From Trichoplax adhaerens (Eukaryota; Placozoa; Uniplacotomia; Trichoplacea; Trichoplacidae), in NCBI RefSeq assembly GCF_000150275.1, contig NW_002060943.1, positions 1,956,013-2,020,012 on the forward strand: 64,000 nucleotides of DNA, in the 5' to 3' direction. Position 1 is the stretch's first letter. Every line of letters starts with the position of its first letter. Below the pieces are notes generated by a model. It worked only from the letters and a program-made list of their open reading frames with translations, did not search any database and was not told the DNA's origin. Below are positions 1-10,556 of this stretch, one piece after another. The position numbers were made by a program, and so were the translations under genes.

Positions 1-708
1 TATTCAGATACTTTATGTAACTTAGGATTTTTGTATGTCAATGGTATTGGTGGCGTTCAACAAGACTTTCAACTTGCTGTCGACTACTTCCGAACTGCGT
101 CAGTGGTGGATGAACTAGCGTGCACGCAGTACGCCAAAAGAGAATGCTTCAGTTTAGGATTTATGTACGAACATGGTATCGGCGTGCCTGTCAATTTAAT
201 GCTAGCCAGCCATTTTTATGCATATGGAGCAACTTTTCAATTAAATAGTAAAAAATCACTTTGCCATTTAGCTAAATTAATCGAAAAAGAGCACATAACC
301 CCATCATTCATTCGAGATGCTATTGAATTATACCAGCGTGCGATTGCTTCCAACAATCCATATATTTGTGGTTATGCTAACTACAGGCTAGGAAAGATAT
401 ATAGTAATCTAAGATTTGATGGATACTTTGACGAAGAGAAAGCGAACTGTCATTATCAGATAGCGCTAAATTGTTACCAAACCTATCCTAATCTCTTAGG
501 CGAAGGCGGTGCAGACCACTACTACCATTTAGCAACATTATACGAAAAAGGTTACGGTGTCAGTATTGACTTTGAAAAAGCAAAGAACTATTACCTTCTA
601 TCAATTAAAACTGCAGAAGAAAGGGTAGATGTCTACCAAGACTACTATGGTCAAAAAGCTAAAAGACGCTACAACGCCATCATCACCCAAATTGATACAG
701 AGTCTTGA
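1..708 (+). CDS. Sel1-like repeat protein, C-terminal part (5' end outside window)
   Basis: The frame is open from the first base of the window to a TGA at 706-708 (235 codons), so the start lies upstream. The protein is made of Sel1-like (SLR) helix-turn-helix repeats: LGFLYVNGIG at about residues 8-17, LGFMYEHGIG at 52-61, and a last unit around LATLYEKGYG near the C-terminus. SLR proteins are solenoids that usually scaffold other proteins; no enzymatic domain is seen. It is clearly a paralogue of the next gene (3555-6797), sharing the AKLIEK linker, the YxxYRLGKIYSN block and the ending YYxxKAK. The two form a direct tandem pair on the same strand. No intron is visible in the part present. 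The specific function is unknown. Confidence 0.85.
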   Translation, partial: YSDTLCNLGFLYVNGIGGVQQDFQLAVDYFRTASVVDELACTQYAKRECFSLGFMYEHGIGVPVNLMLASHFYAYGATFQLNSKKSLCHLAKLIEKEHITPSFIRDAIELYQRAIASNNPYICGYANYRLGKIYSNLRFDGYFDEEKANCHYQIALNCYQTYPNLLGEGGADHYYHLATLYEKGYGVSIDFEKAKNYYLLSIKTAEERVDVYQDYYGQKAKRRYNAIITQIDTES

Positions 709-3554
709 TAGCTTATTTAAGAGATGCAACGATCGATAGGTAGATAAGCCCACGCATATCAACATACTTATGGAAAATTGTGCCATTATAATCATTATTA
801 TTATACAGTGCATGACAGAAGATAACTGCAAATTTTCTACAATACTTGTATCATCTAAAACTACAATCTGATCATTTACAGATTGATAACTAGATAACTA
901 AATAAACCAAAATGTATCGATATCCGCATTTATCCAAATATACAATTATCATACAGTGTATGATAGAAGGTGATTGTAAATTTTTTCTTAATATTGTCCA
1001 AAATTAGAATCTTACATATTGCAAGTAGTAAATTTATTTTATAGCTTGTATTCCGTAGCCCACAAGTGTTTACCTTGCAAGCGAAACGTGGTATGCCTCT
1101 GCACTACAAAGTAAATTAACAGACTATTCGATTGTAATTCCTATAAATATAAATAAATCGCAATGTATAGCATCAACTGTCATTCTATTGCTTAAAAAGT
1201 TAGTAATTCCACTCGTTATACTCAGTATAAATTGTATGTTTATGGAAACGAATTGGCTTGCATTCCTTACATCTAATATAATATTATATTGTTCTGTGAT
1301 ATACGGTAGAATTTGTATGATATAATGCGGGTATACTTGCTACGCTACTAGTTACTCTTGCTAGTCTTTCATTGTTAGCATATTGACGATGTTATTGAAC
1401 CAGGGCAGACAATCACTTCCAGATTTTATCTTCGAATTATAATCTTTATTCTACTTATATCCCGTCAAAAACATGCAAATATTCCTGAAAGATGATTGCT
1501 AGGCTTGATAAAATGCTTATCTTAAGGTGTTTATTCAAACGTAATGTATCTAACTATAGAAATCGCTTCGCTACTATGCGTACATATGCAAGGCTAATAA
1601 AACTATGAAATGAGTAGGTTATGTTAATTTATCGTTGACTCATCATTTGTACAGTTAAAATCTTTGCCATAATTATTGTAAAATAACGCAAATACTCGAT
1701 GATATTTGACGTATCACTAATGTTATAAAGAAATCGATCAATTTGCAAGTTTCACCGTTGAAACGATGGCGTACTAGAAGCTTGTTAAGATTCAGGAGTC
1801 ATAACTTAATAAAATTAATACCCCAATTTGTGTTATATCGTTTAATTAATCGCCTGACTTATACTATGTAATCGTTCACGACAAAATGTTGCGTAAGAAA
1901 TACGGCGTATACCTATAATTTACTGATTTTACTGGCTATTTACACTCGTGGCATCACCGAAATAAAATGATCACAAAGGTATACCGTACTATGAGCTATA
2001 CGGAAATAAGTATGATTGTTACAGTCGACGATGGCATATATGTCCTCAATTTTGACTTTCCTTTTTTCTCAAAAAGTACTTACTAAAGAATTACTATTGT
2101 TTTAATGGTAAAGAAATTTTACTTGAAGGTAAAAATATAAGTTTAATCCAAGCTAAACATTATAGCATCAGGATAAAGGACATTCCAGTATTAACAGGTA
2201 TTAAGTACGTATTAGATAGCATGTTGCTTCTAGCAAACCTTACCGCATTCATAAATTCTACAATATTCATATAGGACCAAAAAACCTAATAGCATTACCT
2301 CTGTATGCGATATATTATGACTAGGGTAATTATAACGCCTGTCTACTTATTTTATTAATATAGAGATATTCTCTGCAAACTAAATCATGATAACTACCAC
2401 GTCATGCATAGTCTGTAGAAACGCTCGAATTTGCAACTAATATTAATTAAAGTATCGTATTTGCACTTACTACATATATTAGTCAACTCTCTAAACATAT
2501 TAGGAGGAAATGACATTAATAACTACGCAACTATTATCACTAAATTCTTCCTATACTTATATTCTGAGCAAATGGCTTTAAAAAAAATTGAATACTACCC
2601 AAGCTCAGTGTATGTCTGCCTTTCTAGTTTATGCCGCAAATTAAAAATTAAATATGCAATTTCGCATGTAACTTCAATCAGAATATCAGATACTTATTTA
2701 ATTCATTAATACTTAAAAAATTCTAGATCATTTGATAGGATATAACATCGAGTGGTGCGAAATACAGTACATGATATATTAGCTAAAGCAGAAAGCCCAG
2801 CCTAATCTGCCAAATCTGAATACGTACTGATAATTTTATCTCTTTTGCATAATTTTCTTAATGAAATGACACAAAAGAGCAAATTATGGCTTATCTTTAA
2901 TCTATTTATTGGCAATCAAATGCAATAAAGATAATTCTCTTATTCACTATCATCAAATATAGAATAATTTGCTTGATTATTTACTTTATATAATTCAGAC
3001 CATCATTAGAATGCAACTAAATAATTTTATTTTAAATAAAATTATCCATACTTTGTTATTTGATTGTTGCTTATCACGTAAAGAGTTGATGAAGAGCTTT
3101 CTAACTTTAAAATTCTAGTACATTGTTTAATTACGTTTCATAATATTGACACAAAACAATAAAAATATTGACAAACGACCTCTCTATATTGTAAAATTAA
3201 CGAATCCAACAAGACAGGATAACCTTGACAATAGTAATCATCAATACATCTGATAATTATGATACATAATGAGAAATGAGGTCATCATTTCATGCTCAAA
3301 AGATAATATCGATGAATAGAATATTGAATTGCACAACCTCTTATATTGATCAAGCAGCCAGTTCCTGCATTGCATTGATATCATACCTCTTGTACTTTGC
3401 AACACACCTCAAAAGAAACTGTATCAACTTGATGCAATTCAGTTGTAGTATTTTATATTCATGCCAAATTAAAATTGATGTTCCATTAAATTGATTTCTT
3501 CTACTATTCATTCATTACCAGGTAAGAATATTAAATAAGAATATCGTTATCAAG
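709..3554. other. Intergenic region between the two Sel1 genes
   Basis: About 2.8 kb of AT-rich sequence. The open frames at 2431-2709 and 3276-3494 have no recognisable domain and atypical residue composition, so I do not call them genes. An imperfect repeat lies at 801-838 and 951-988. At 3491-3520 a pyrimidine-rich stretch ends in CAG, followed by GTAAGA. This looks like a splice acceptor and could begin a 5' UTR exon of the downstream gene. Nothing else is recognised. Confidence 0.5.
801..988. repeat. Imperfect ~38-bp direct repeat, copies 150 bp apart
   Basis: Copy 1 (801-838) and copy 2 (951-988) share the core ATACAGTG.ATGA.AGAAG, followed by a match around TG.AAATTTT. They look like two units of an old ~150-bp tandem duplication. 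Found by eye. Confidence 0.45.
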
Positions 3555-6500
3555 ATGATGTTCATCGGTGACAATATAGATGACGTTTATGATCAAGAAG
3601 AATTTCTTGGGCGGGAAGTGGCTTCCTTATGGTATTTTTCATTAGATGATTTAGCTGAAGATGCTCGCAATATTGCATCCAAATACATTTTGCACGATTA
3701 CGCCAGAGAATTATACGATGATGCTTGTATCAAATGGGAAGAACAAATTCAAGCTACTAATAATGCACATGCCCATTATCAATTAGGATATTATTACCAA
3801 CATGGCCATCTAACGTCAGGTAAAGATTATACCCGTGCTTTGCAACATTATAAGGCAGCTATTGATCAAGACTATGCTCCTGCTATGTATGATATCTGTT
3901 CATTATACGGTCGGCAAAGTAAAGATAATCCATCAGATTATCTCGATTTATTGAAAGAAAACGAAATAATTCAAATGAAGGTTAAAATGTACGTTAAAGC
4001 AGCTGCTGTTGGCCAACATCGAAAAGCTGCATTTCAAACATTTCAACGGTATAAATATATGAAACAATGGCGAACGAGTATTGATGAACTAGATAAAGAA
4101 TTTAAAGCAATAATTAAGAAAAATCAATTAACAAATAAAAGTAATCTCGGTAACATTTATAACCAACTTGGTTTCATAGCTGTGATTAAAAGTCAACTAG
4201 AGAATAAAGTTGAAGAGCTTAAGTCAGCTTATGATTACTTTCATCTGGCTGGTAAACTTGGCAATCCTTCTGGTTATCTCAATTATGGTTATTATAAATA
4301 CGAGAATCATGATAAATATATTGCAGAAAGAACAAAATATTACCTTAAAGCAGCTCAAATGGGGCATTACTTAGGTTGGTATATGTTGATGCGCTATCTT
4401 ATTACATCAGATGCTCTTAATCCAGCTGAGTTAGATCGTTGTCTAACTTACTTGAAAACAGCATCCCAATATCAAACAGCTGATTTTCTATCACAGCTTG
4501 GTGTTTTACATTTAGAAAGTCAATTGCAATCAACTTCAAATGAAGTTCAAGCTTTTCAATATTTCCTGCAAGCTACACTATCTAATGAAAGTATGTCAGT
4601 TGAATCAGTCGGTAGGCATGAATTTTTCTATGTTGGCTTTATGTATGAACATGGTATTGGAATCGAGAAAGATGTTATTAAAGCTGCCCATTTTTATGCT
4701 TCGTCTGTAATTTATCGTGGCGATTCATCACTAGCTTTATGCCGATTAGCTAAATTAATTGAAAAATGTAAAATTATGCCGGCCGATATTAATGATGCTG
4801 TTAAATTACTTGAAACAGCTGGAACTTATAATAAGTCAGAATTAAAAATTTATGCTCATTATCGTTTAGCACGAATATTTAGTGACCATAATTTGAAATC
4901 TATAGGATTATATTCGAAAGATTCCTCCAGACGACATTTGCAAGGTATAGCTCTTGATATCCTTGGTAAAATAACCCAACACCATCTACGATCAACGGAA
5001 TGCTATTTAATTGGTAAGATGAATGAAAATGGTTATTTTGTCGAAAAGGATTATCGCAAAGCAATTCATTATTATCAATTAGCAGTCATGTGTTATAGCG
5101 AAAGTGATGTTCATGAGCGTTATTATTCATTTAAAGCTATGGTACGAAAAACAAAATTATTATCTAGAAATAATACAGATTATCAACAAGAATTAAATTT
5201 TCTAGATAACTCTATCTATAGATTGCAGCAAAATTCACCTGTTGACGTTTATGTTCAATGTTATCATATCGCTTGGAAATATGGCACATTAGACCATTTT
5301 GGCTATCAGTTACAGCTAAATGCTGTTCAAAAATATCAACAGCAATTAGAGACTTTAGCTAATGCAAATGCCTATTACCAGCTGGGCTATTTCCATCAAC
5401 ATGGTATAGGGCCGGTAAGGAAAGATTTTCATCAAGCCTTGCAATATTATCAAGTTGCTATTCGATTAAATCACCCTTTAGCACATTATGATTTATGTTG
5501 GCTCTACGGTTGTGAAGAAAATGGTGACGATCAATCTGTTTGTATCCATGTCTATAACACTGCTAAAAATTATGCCGACGTCATGATGGAAGAATTTGTA
5601 CAGTCGGCAGCACTAGATGGAGATTTACGATCTCTTAAAACCTTACGTCATTATTATAGCCAAAATAATGATTGCCGTACAGCTACCAAAGAATTAGTAG
5701 AGCGATTACAAAAACGACTTAAAAATCAGCATATGACCTTAGACGAGAAAGGTAAAATTTATATTCAAATTGCCTTCCTATTATGGTTAACTTGTACTGA
5801 GATTAGTGATCAACGAGAATTCGCTAAGAAACGAATTATAGGGAAAGTTAACGATTGCTTAATGCGTGCAATTGAATATGGCAGCCCATCAGCTAGTTTC
5901 ATTCAATTGTTAGTTAAAGGTATGCTACACGAACAACATGAAGTCTTTAATGAAGACTACACTAATATCATTAAACCTTCAGTGTTAGCTGGTCATATAC
6001 AAGCTCAATATCAACTAGCCTTATATTTATTATCCTTTCAAGAAGATAGAAGCACCATCGATAAACCTATTGTCGATTATTTGCGCAATGCAGCATTATT
6101 AGGCTTAGAAGAGGCTCCATTAGAAATGTCGATCATGTATCGAGATGGCAATAATATTGTTCGGCCTAATCTTATGAAAGCAGCTGAGTTCTATGACCAA
6201 TATTTAATCGAATCGCATTTAGCAATAGGTGATTGCTATCAAGAATCATTTGATATTGGATTTATGCATGAGCATTATCTTAATCAGCAACATGATTATG
6301 CTATTAAAGCAGCATTTTACTACTGGTTAAATATCAAGAATCAATTTGATTCTGCTTATGCGCAATGTTATTTAGCTAAATTAATTGAAAAGCGGAAGAT
6401 TATAGGTACAGCAGCACTTGACGACGCTATTCAGCTATATCAAACAGCAGCCTACTTAAATTGCATTAGTATTCAAGGTTATGCTCATTATCGACTTGGC

Positions 6501-6797
6501 AAAATATACAGTAATAAGAGTTATCAAGATATTTATGATTCTGCAACTGCTGATAACCATTTTCAAGTTGCTCATAATATATATATACGAAGTCTAGAAC
6601 GATCGTCTGAGAAAATACCAAGTGATTTATATCATTTGGCTATTCTATATCAATATGGTTATGGAATAGCATCCAATACATCACAAGCTATTAAATATTA
6701 TCAAGCAGCTGCAGAAATAGACGACGATTTCTTGCCTCTTTATGATCGATATTATCGGGATAAAGCTAAATCAAAGTTAAATCAAATCCGTTCTTAA
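3555..6797 (+). CDS. Large Sel1-like repeat protein with two-fold internal duplication
   Basis: Single open frame of 1080 residues; ATG at 3555 (a second ATG follows at once), with an in-frame TGA upstream at 3492-3494. The whole protein is Sel1-like repeats with GxxYxxG cores such as LGYYYQHG (77-84), VGFMYEHGIG (360-369), LGYFHQHGIG (610-619) and LAILYQYGYG (1028-1037). The two halves align end to end: residues ~73-114 match ~606-647, 359-441 match 899-986, and 484-535 match 1026-1078, a constant offset of about 533-542. It is therefore an ancient fusion of two ~540-aa copies. There is no signal peptide, membrane segment or catalytic domain; a cytosolic scaffold role is inferred. The previous gene is a paralogue matching the C-terminal part of either half. 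It is intronless within the CDS, unlike the genes on the right of the window. Confidence 0.9.
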   Translation: MMFIGDNIDDVYDQEEFLGREVASLWYFSLDDLAEDARNIASKYILHDYARELYDDACIKWEEQIQATNNAHAHYQLGYYYQHGHLTSGKDYTRALQHYKAAIDQDYAPAMYDICSLYGRQSKDNPSDYLDLLKENEIIQMKVKMYVKAAAVGQHRKAAFQTFQRYKYMKQWRTSIDELDKEFKAIIKKNQLTNKSNLGNIYNQLGFIAVIKSQLENKVEELKSAYDYFHLAGKLGNPSGYLNYGYYKYENHDKYIAERTKYYLKAAQMGHYLGWYMLMRYLITSDALNPAELDRCLTYLKTASQYQTADFLSQLGVLHLESQLQSTSNEVQAFQYFLQATLSNESMSVESVGRHEFFYVGFMYEHGIGIEKDVIKAAHFYASSVIYRGDSSLALCRLAKLIEKCKIMPADINDAVKLLETAGTYNKSELKIYAHYRLARIFSDHNLKSIGLYSKDSSRRHLQGIALDILGKITQHHLRSTECYLIGKMNENGYFVEKDYRKAIHYYQLAVMCYSESDVHERYYSFKAMVRKTKLLSRNNTDYQQELNFLDNSIYRLQQNSPVDVYVQCYHIAWKYGTLDHFGYQLQLNAVQKYQQQLETLANANAYYQLGYFHQHGIGPVRKDFHQALQYYQVAIRLNHPLAHYDLCWLYGCEENGDDQSVCIHVYNTAKNYADVMMEEFVQSAALDGDLRSLKTLRHYYSQNNDCRTATKELVERLQKRLKNQHMTLDEKGKIYIQIAFLLWLTCTEISDQREFAKKRIIGKVNDCLMRAIEYGSPSASFIQLLVKGMLHEQHEVFNEDYTNIIKPSVLAGHIQAQYQLALYLLSFQEDRSTIDKPIVDYLRNAALLGLEEAPLEMSIMYRDGNNIVRPNLMKAAEFYDQYLIESHLAIGDCYQESFDIGFMHEHYLNQQHDYAIKAAFYYWLNIKNQFDSAYAQCYLAKLIEKRKIIGTAALDDAIQLYQTAAYLNCISIQGYAHYRLGKIYSNKSYQDIYDSATADNHFQVAHNIYIRSLERSSEKIPSDLYHLAILYQYGYGIASNTSQAIKYYQAAAEIDDDFLPLYDRYYRDKAKSKLNQIRS

Positions 6798-8879
6798 CCA
6801 TGAAGTTGACTTACTATGTATGTTAATCAACTTCTTAATACTAGATAAAAGTATAGAAATTTTAAAATTTTACTATAAGAGAAAATATCCCTTATAACTG
6901 TATGACTACCGATTTATGGATAAAGATATAAATCAATCCTATTTCAATTTAAATTTATTATATAACAAATATGCATAGTAACATTCCTATAAATAAGTAA
7001 GCTGTTTCTAAAATTAAGAAATAAATGTTTATTAAAAACTATTAAAATGGTATAGTCTGTATTAATTAATTAAAAGCCGTTGCAACTAATAGCTTTAACG
7101 ATAATGCAGTATTTCATGCCATCCACTACACTAGTTTGACATCAATAACTGGTACCTAACTCACAGAAATATTGCACAGCACTAACTGATATGATATAAG
7201 ATTAATATTTTCATGAGTTACAGTCTTATTTAGCATGGACTATCATCAGCTTTAATTTTTTATATACAATATGTCAACTCTGGCACTCTTTACCGTAATT
7301 AAAGTAACACTTCTGCAACAGTCTAATAATCCTAATCGATGATTAATGGGAGTATTAGCAACTACCACCGTAGTAAAAGCATGTAACATGCAGACTCAAT
7401 CTATCTATTTATACGGGTACAGCTGCTAGACCCTAATTTCGGTAATTACTTTTTCAATCCATATTCATCCAAAAAATTAAACTTAGATTAAATTATATCT
7501 AACTATATAAACAGTGATGCTGGATGGGTGATAGCATTGCTAGTGCTGATTAATTGATTAAGTTCTGTTAAACTTTTAATTTTAAGCACATAAATGGTAC
7601 TCAGTTTACGCAAATTAGGGTATCCCAATCATGCAGAGCATAAATTGCATTTTCGTTGAACTAAAAGAGTTAATAGACTCCAGTGATTAAGGATCTTTAC
7701 AAATTAAATCACGAATATGTAGATTTTTTGAAAAATCTAGGTAAGCATCTGTGGTTTAGTCAACCAGAAAGAGATTTCTTAATTCAAAATCAGACAGAAA
7801 CATCACCTTCCATATAATACACGTATACAATTATCCTGTAAATACCTATTACTAAATGCAAATTTTGCAATCTAGTTAGGGAATTGGCACTCGTATAAAA
7901 TAAACAATGATATCAAATTACTTCGATAATAAATTAATCCTATTTAAGTGGACTACTTTCAATTCTATTATATTATATACTACATTACCAATCATAACAT
8001 TCTTTATCATGAAGTAATATTCTGTAATAATTTATCAACTAATGGATGAAGGATAGGAACTTGCAGAACTACAGTAGTATAGTAGCATGGAAATAACTTT
8101 TTTACTTGATAAATATGCTTAAGTAGCTAATGAAAGCAATGCTCTTTATCAAATTTTATCTTTATTTCATATTTACCTTAAGCAGAGATGCAAATTAAGC
8201 TATATCTAACGATATTAGTAATCCTATTGGTACAAGATAGACTCTAAAGCTAGCATAGATTGAAAAGGTTCGACTAAATACTTAATTTATCTCAAGGGAA
8301 CCCTAATTTATAAGTCTACGTAATGGCATAACTGATATTTTCATCTGTTTTGTGAGTATTAAAGCAAATGACAGGCTTCAATAAGAATTGCTATAAATTA
8401 AATTAATCACAAAATTGCTGCTTTGTTCAAAATCTTTCATCATCTAATCAACATCAAAAAACAGATCATAATAGAAATTCCAAGGCAGTTCTTCTTTCTA
8501 ACAGTCCCTATGTACTATCAAAGCTACAGTAGTAACCGATTATCGTGCTAAGAAGTCGTTGGCAAATTTACTGTATTTGAAACAGGAGATAGATGAAAGA
8601 GCAGTAGAAATTTGATATTGCATGACGCAGCATACTGTACGGTCAAGTAAATAAGTCGGTAATTATTTCTAGAGTAATCTCTTGGCTAGTTGATCACCGT
8701 CGAGGATTTTAGTTTTATGGTATGGTGTCGATAAAGGTAAATCAATCTAAATGATGAGTACAGTAACTATATTACTTACAGTCTATTAGCAATATATTCT
8801 AAACCTTGATCATATAATGGATGGCTATGGGATCGATTATAAAGGCATACAATCTGTCGATATTACAATGTTTAAGCAA
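6798..8879. other. Intergenic region
   Basis: About 2.1 kb of AT-rich DNA between the Sel1 gene and the 3' end of the first dehydrogenase gene. I see no coding frame, RNA gene or repeat here that I can support. The plus-strand frame that runs into the dehydrogenase (8821-9072) is antisense shadow. Confidence 0.4.
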
Positions 8880-9767
8880 TCATGAGTTAGCTGCACTGAT
8901 AAAGAGGTTCTTTGTCAATTCATTAACTCCTTCAATTTCAGCGTTTCCAGTGGTATCTATCAACTTAACTTTGGCTAGATTTTCTGCTGCAGTACTTGTA
9001 AGATATCGGAAAATTGGCTTTTCGTCAGTCATTGCCTTGATGATAACTTCAATAACTTCATCAACAGGCTGAAAAGCACTTTCATCATGTTGCCACATTG
9101 TTGTATAAGTAGTATAGAGCTGTTTGGTTCTGTCATCCATTCCCGATTCCATCACTCCAAGTTCTTTAGCAATAGAGACGGCCCTCTTTGACATATTGGT
9201 TGCAGCAACAGAAGGCGAAATGATCGATACTGCTACATTAAACGCTTGTAATTCTACTGCTAATGATAAACTTAAGGATTCCACCGCAAACTTTGATGCA
9301 CAATAGAGGGGATCATAAGGCACTGAAAGAACACCTGCAATACTAGCCATGTTAATTATTCGACCCGATCTTTGTTTCTTCATATGAGGTAAAACATATC
9401 GAATGGTCAGAAATGTCCCCCAGAAGTTGATATCCATAACCTGTTTATGATCTGCAAGCGATAAGGTCTCGACTGGAGCAGTTAATGGAATGCCTGCGTT
9501 ATTAACTAAGACATCGATACTACCATGAGTTTGGATTATTTCCACCACAACCGATTCAATAGTATTTTCTTTCGTAACATCAAGATGTCGTATAAAAATA
9601 GTATCATCTACAGCCTCTCCAGCTTGTGCAACTAGAGCATCTTTCTCATGTAGGAAAGGTAACGTTGCATAAACAAGATATCGCTTAGCTTCATCTTTGC
9701 CTAATCTTATAGCTAAAGCAAGACCAAATCCAGTCGTACAACCAGTAATCAATACAATTTTCGGCAT
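8880..9767 (-). CDS. Short-chain dehydrogenase/reductase, HSD17B1/RDH8-like (copy 1)
   Basis: A complete 295-residue single-exon SDR. It has the NAD(P)-binding motif TGCTTGFG (residues 8-15), NNAG (89-92), and the catalytic Ser142-Tyr155-Lys159 (YCASK) with normal spacing. The TGCxxGxG start, the YAT strand and the block around LPHMKKQRSGRII resemble the 17-beta-HSD1 / retinol dehydrogenase 8 branch of classical SDRs, so a steroid, retinoid or similar lipid alcohol is the likely substrate. The assignment is from family motifs only. ATG is at 9767. No signal peptide is seen. It is a tandem paralogue of 13469-14353 on the same strand, 3.7 kb away. Compared with that copy, the glycine loop has Phe for Ile (GFG versus GIG), and TLPFLH replaces the more usual TMRDLS after the second strand, so cofactor preference may differ. 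Confidence 0.92.
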   Translation of the reverse strand: MPKIVLITGCTTGFGLALAIRLGKDEAKRYLVYATLPFLHEKDALVAQAGEAVDDTIFIRHLDVTKENTIESVVVEIIQTHGSIDVLVNNAGIPLTAPVETLSLADHKQVMDINFWGTFLTIRYVLPHMKKQRSGRIINMASIAGVLSVPYDPLYCASKFAVESLSLSLAVELQAFNVAVSIISPSVAATNMSKRAVSIAKELGVMESGMDDRTKQLYTTYTTMWQHDESAFQPVDEVIEVIIKAMTDEKPIFRYLTSTAAENLAKVKLIDTTGNAEIEGVNELTKNLFISAANS

Positions 9768-9929
9768 ACTATTACAGCCTAATAACGATTTATTTCTCTA
9801 GCGGGGAAAAAGAAACAAATAGTTTAAGGTCTACCTCAAAATAGACATTTAAATTGAGAATGTTAATTTTGATATTCAGCTAAATTAGCATGGAAAGTAT
9901 ACGATCGAGGTCTCACTTTAACATCGATA

Positions 9930-10015
9930 CCCATACGTATACTTTATATTGTATAACATATACACTGTATAGTATATGTAGACTGTATTGTATTATACTA
10001 TACATCGTATACTCA
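9930..10015. repeat. GTATAC/TATAC-rich palindromic stretch
   Basis: Many alternating TATAC and GTATA words on both strands (for example CGTATAC, ACTGTATAGTATATG, ATACTATAC). The stretch can fold on itself. It lies about 160 bp upstream of the first SDR start codon (9767, minus strand), so it may overlap its promoter. That role is not shown. Confidence 0.4.
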
Positions 10016-10500
10016 TACTGTGCCTTAATGTGCAGTGGATATCCTTTACAGAGACTTGTACACCATACGGATCTCTGTAATAATAATCTCTATAATGGAA
10101 GATCTTGAATTCATTAATTTGGTACAATAGTAATGCAAATTGTTGTAAAAATAGCATGAAAAATGAACGATCACTCGTTGACCTCCTATTCCCAATAGCA
10201 AGCTGAATAACTATAAATACAGTAGCTGAGACAAGTAGGTTGATAATTCTTTTTGCACGCCATAGTGTAGTAGAGTACAGGCTCACGAAAGTATAACACG
10301 ATTACATAAAATTCCTACTGCAAATGCATTGAGCGATATTTACTTGGTAACTCTAACATAATCGGAAATACATGAGCTTATTTACGATCTAAATCATATC
10401 ATACTGTAGCATATAGGCTTATTTTACTCGACTCTACTGTATGTATTGCAGTCTGTAAACCATTATCTCTGTCATACTGCACTCTAGCTAATCAATGTTT

Positions 10501-10556
10501 ACACATATACATATACAGTATATATATATATTTACTATATATATTTGATATCACGA
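10501..10556. repeat. TA-dinucleotide microsatellite
   Basis: Imperfect run of ATATAC and TATATATATA units. Simple sequence. Confidence 0.6.

Noticed and set aside
2431-3494. 92- and 72-codon frames between the Sel1 genes
   Set aside because: No domain, atypical composition, and AT-rich context in which such lengths arise by chance.
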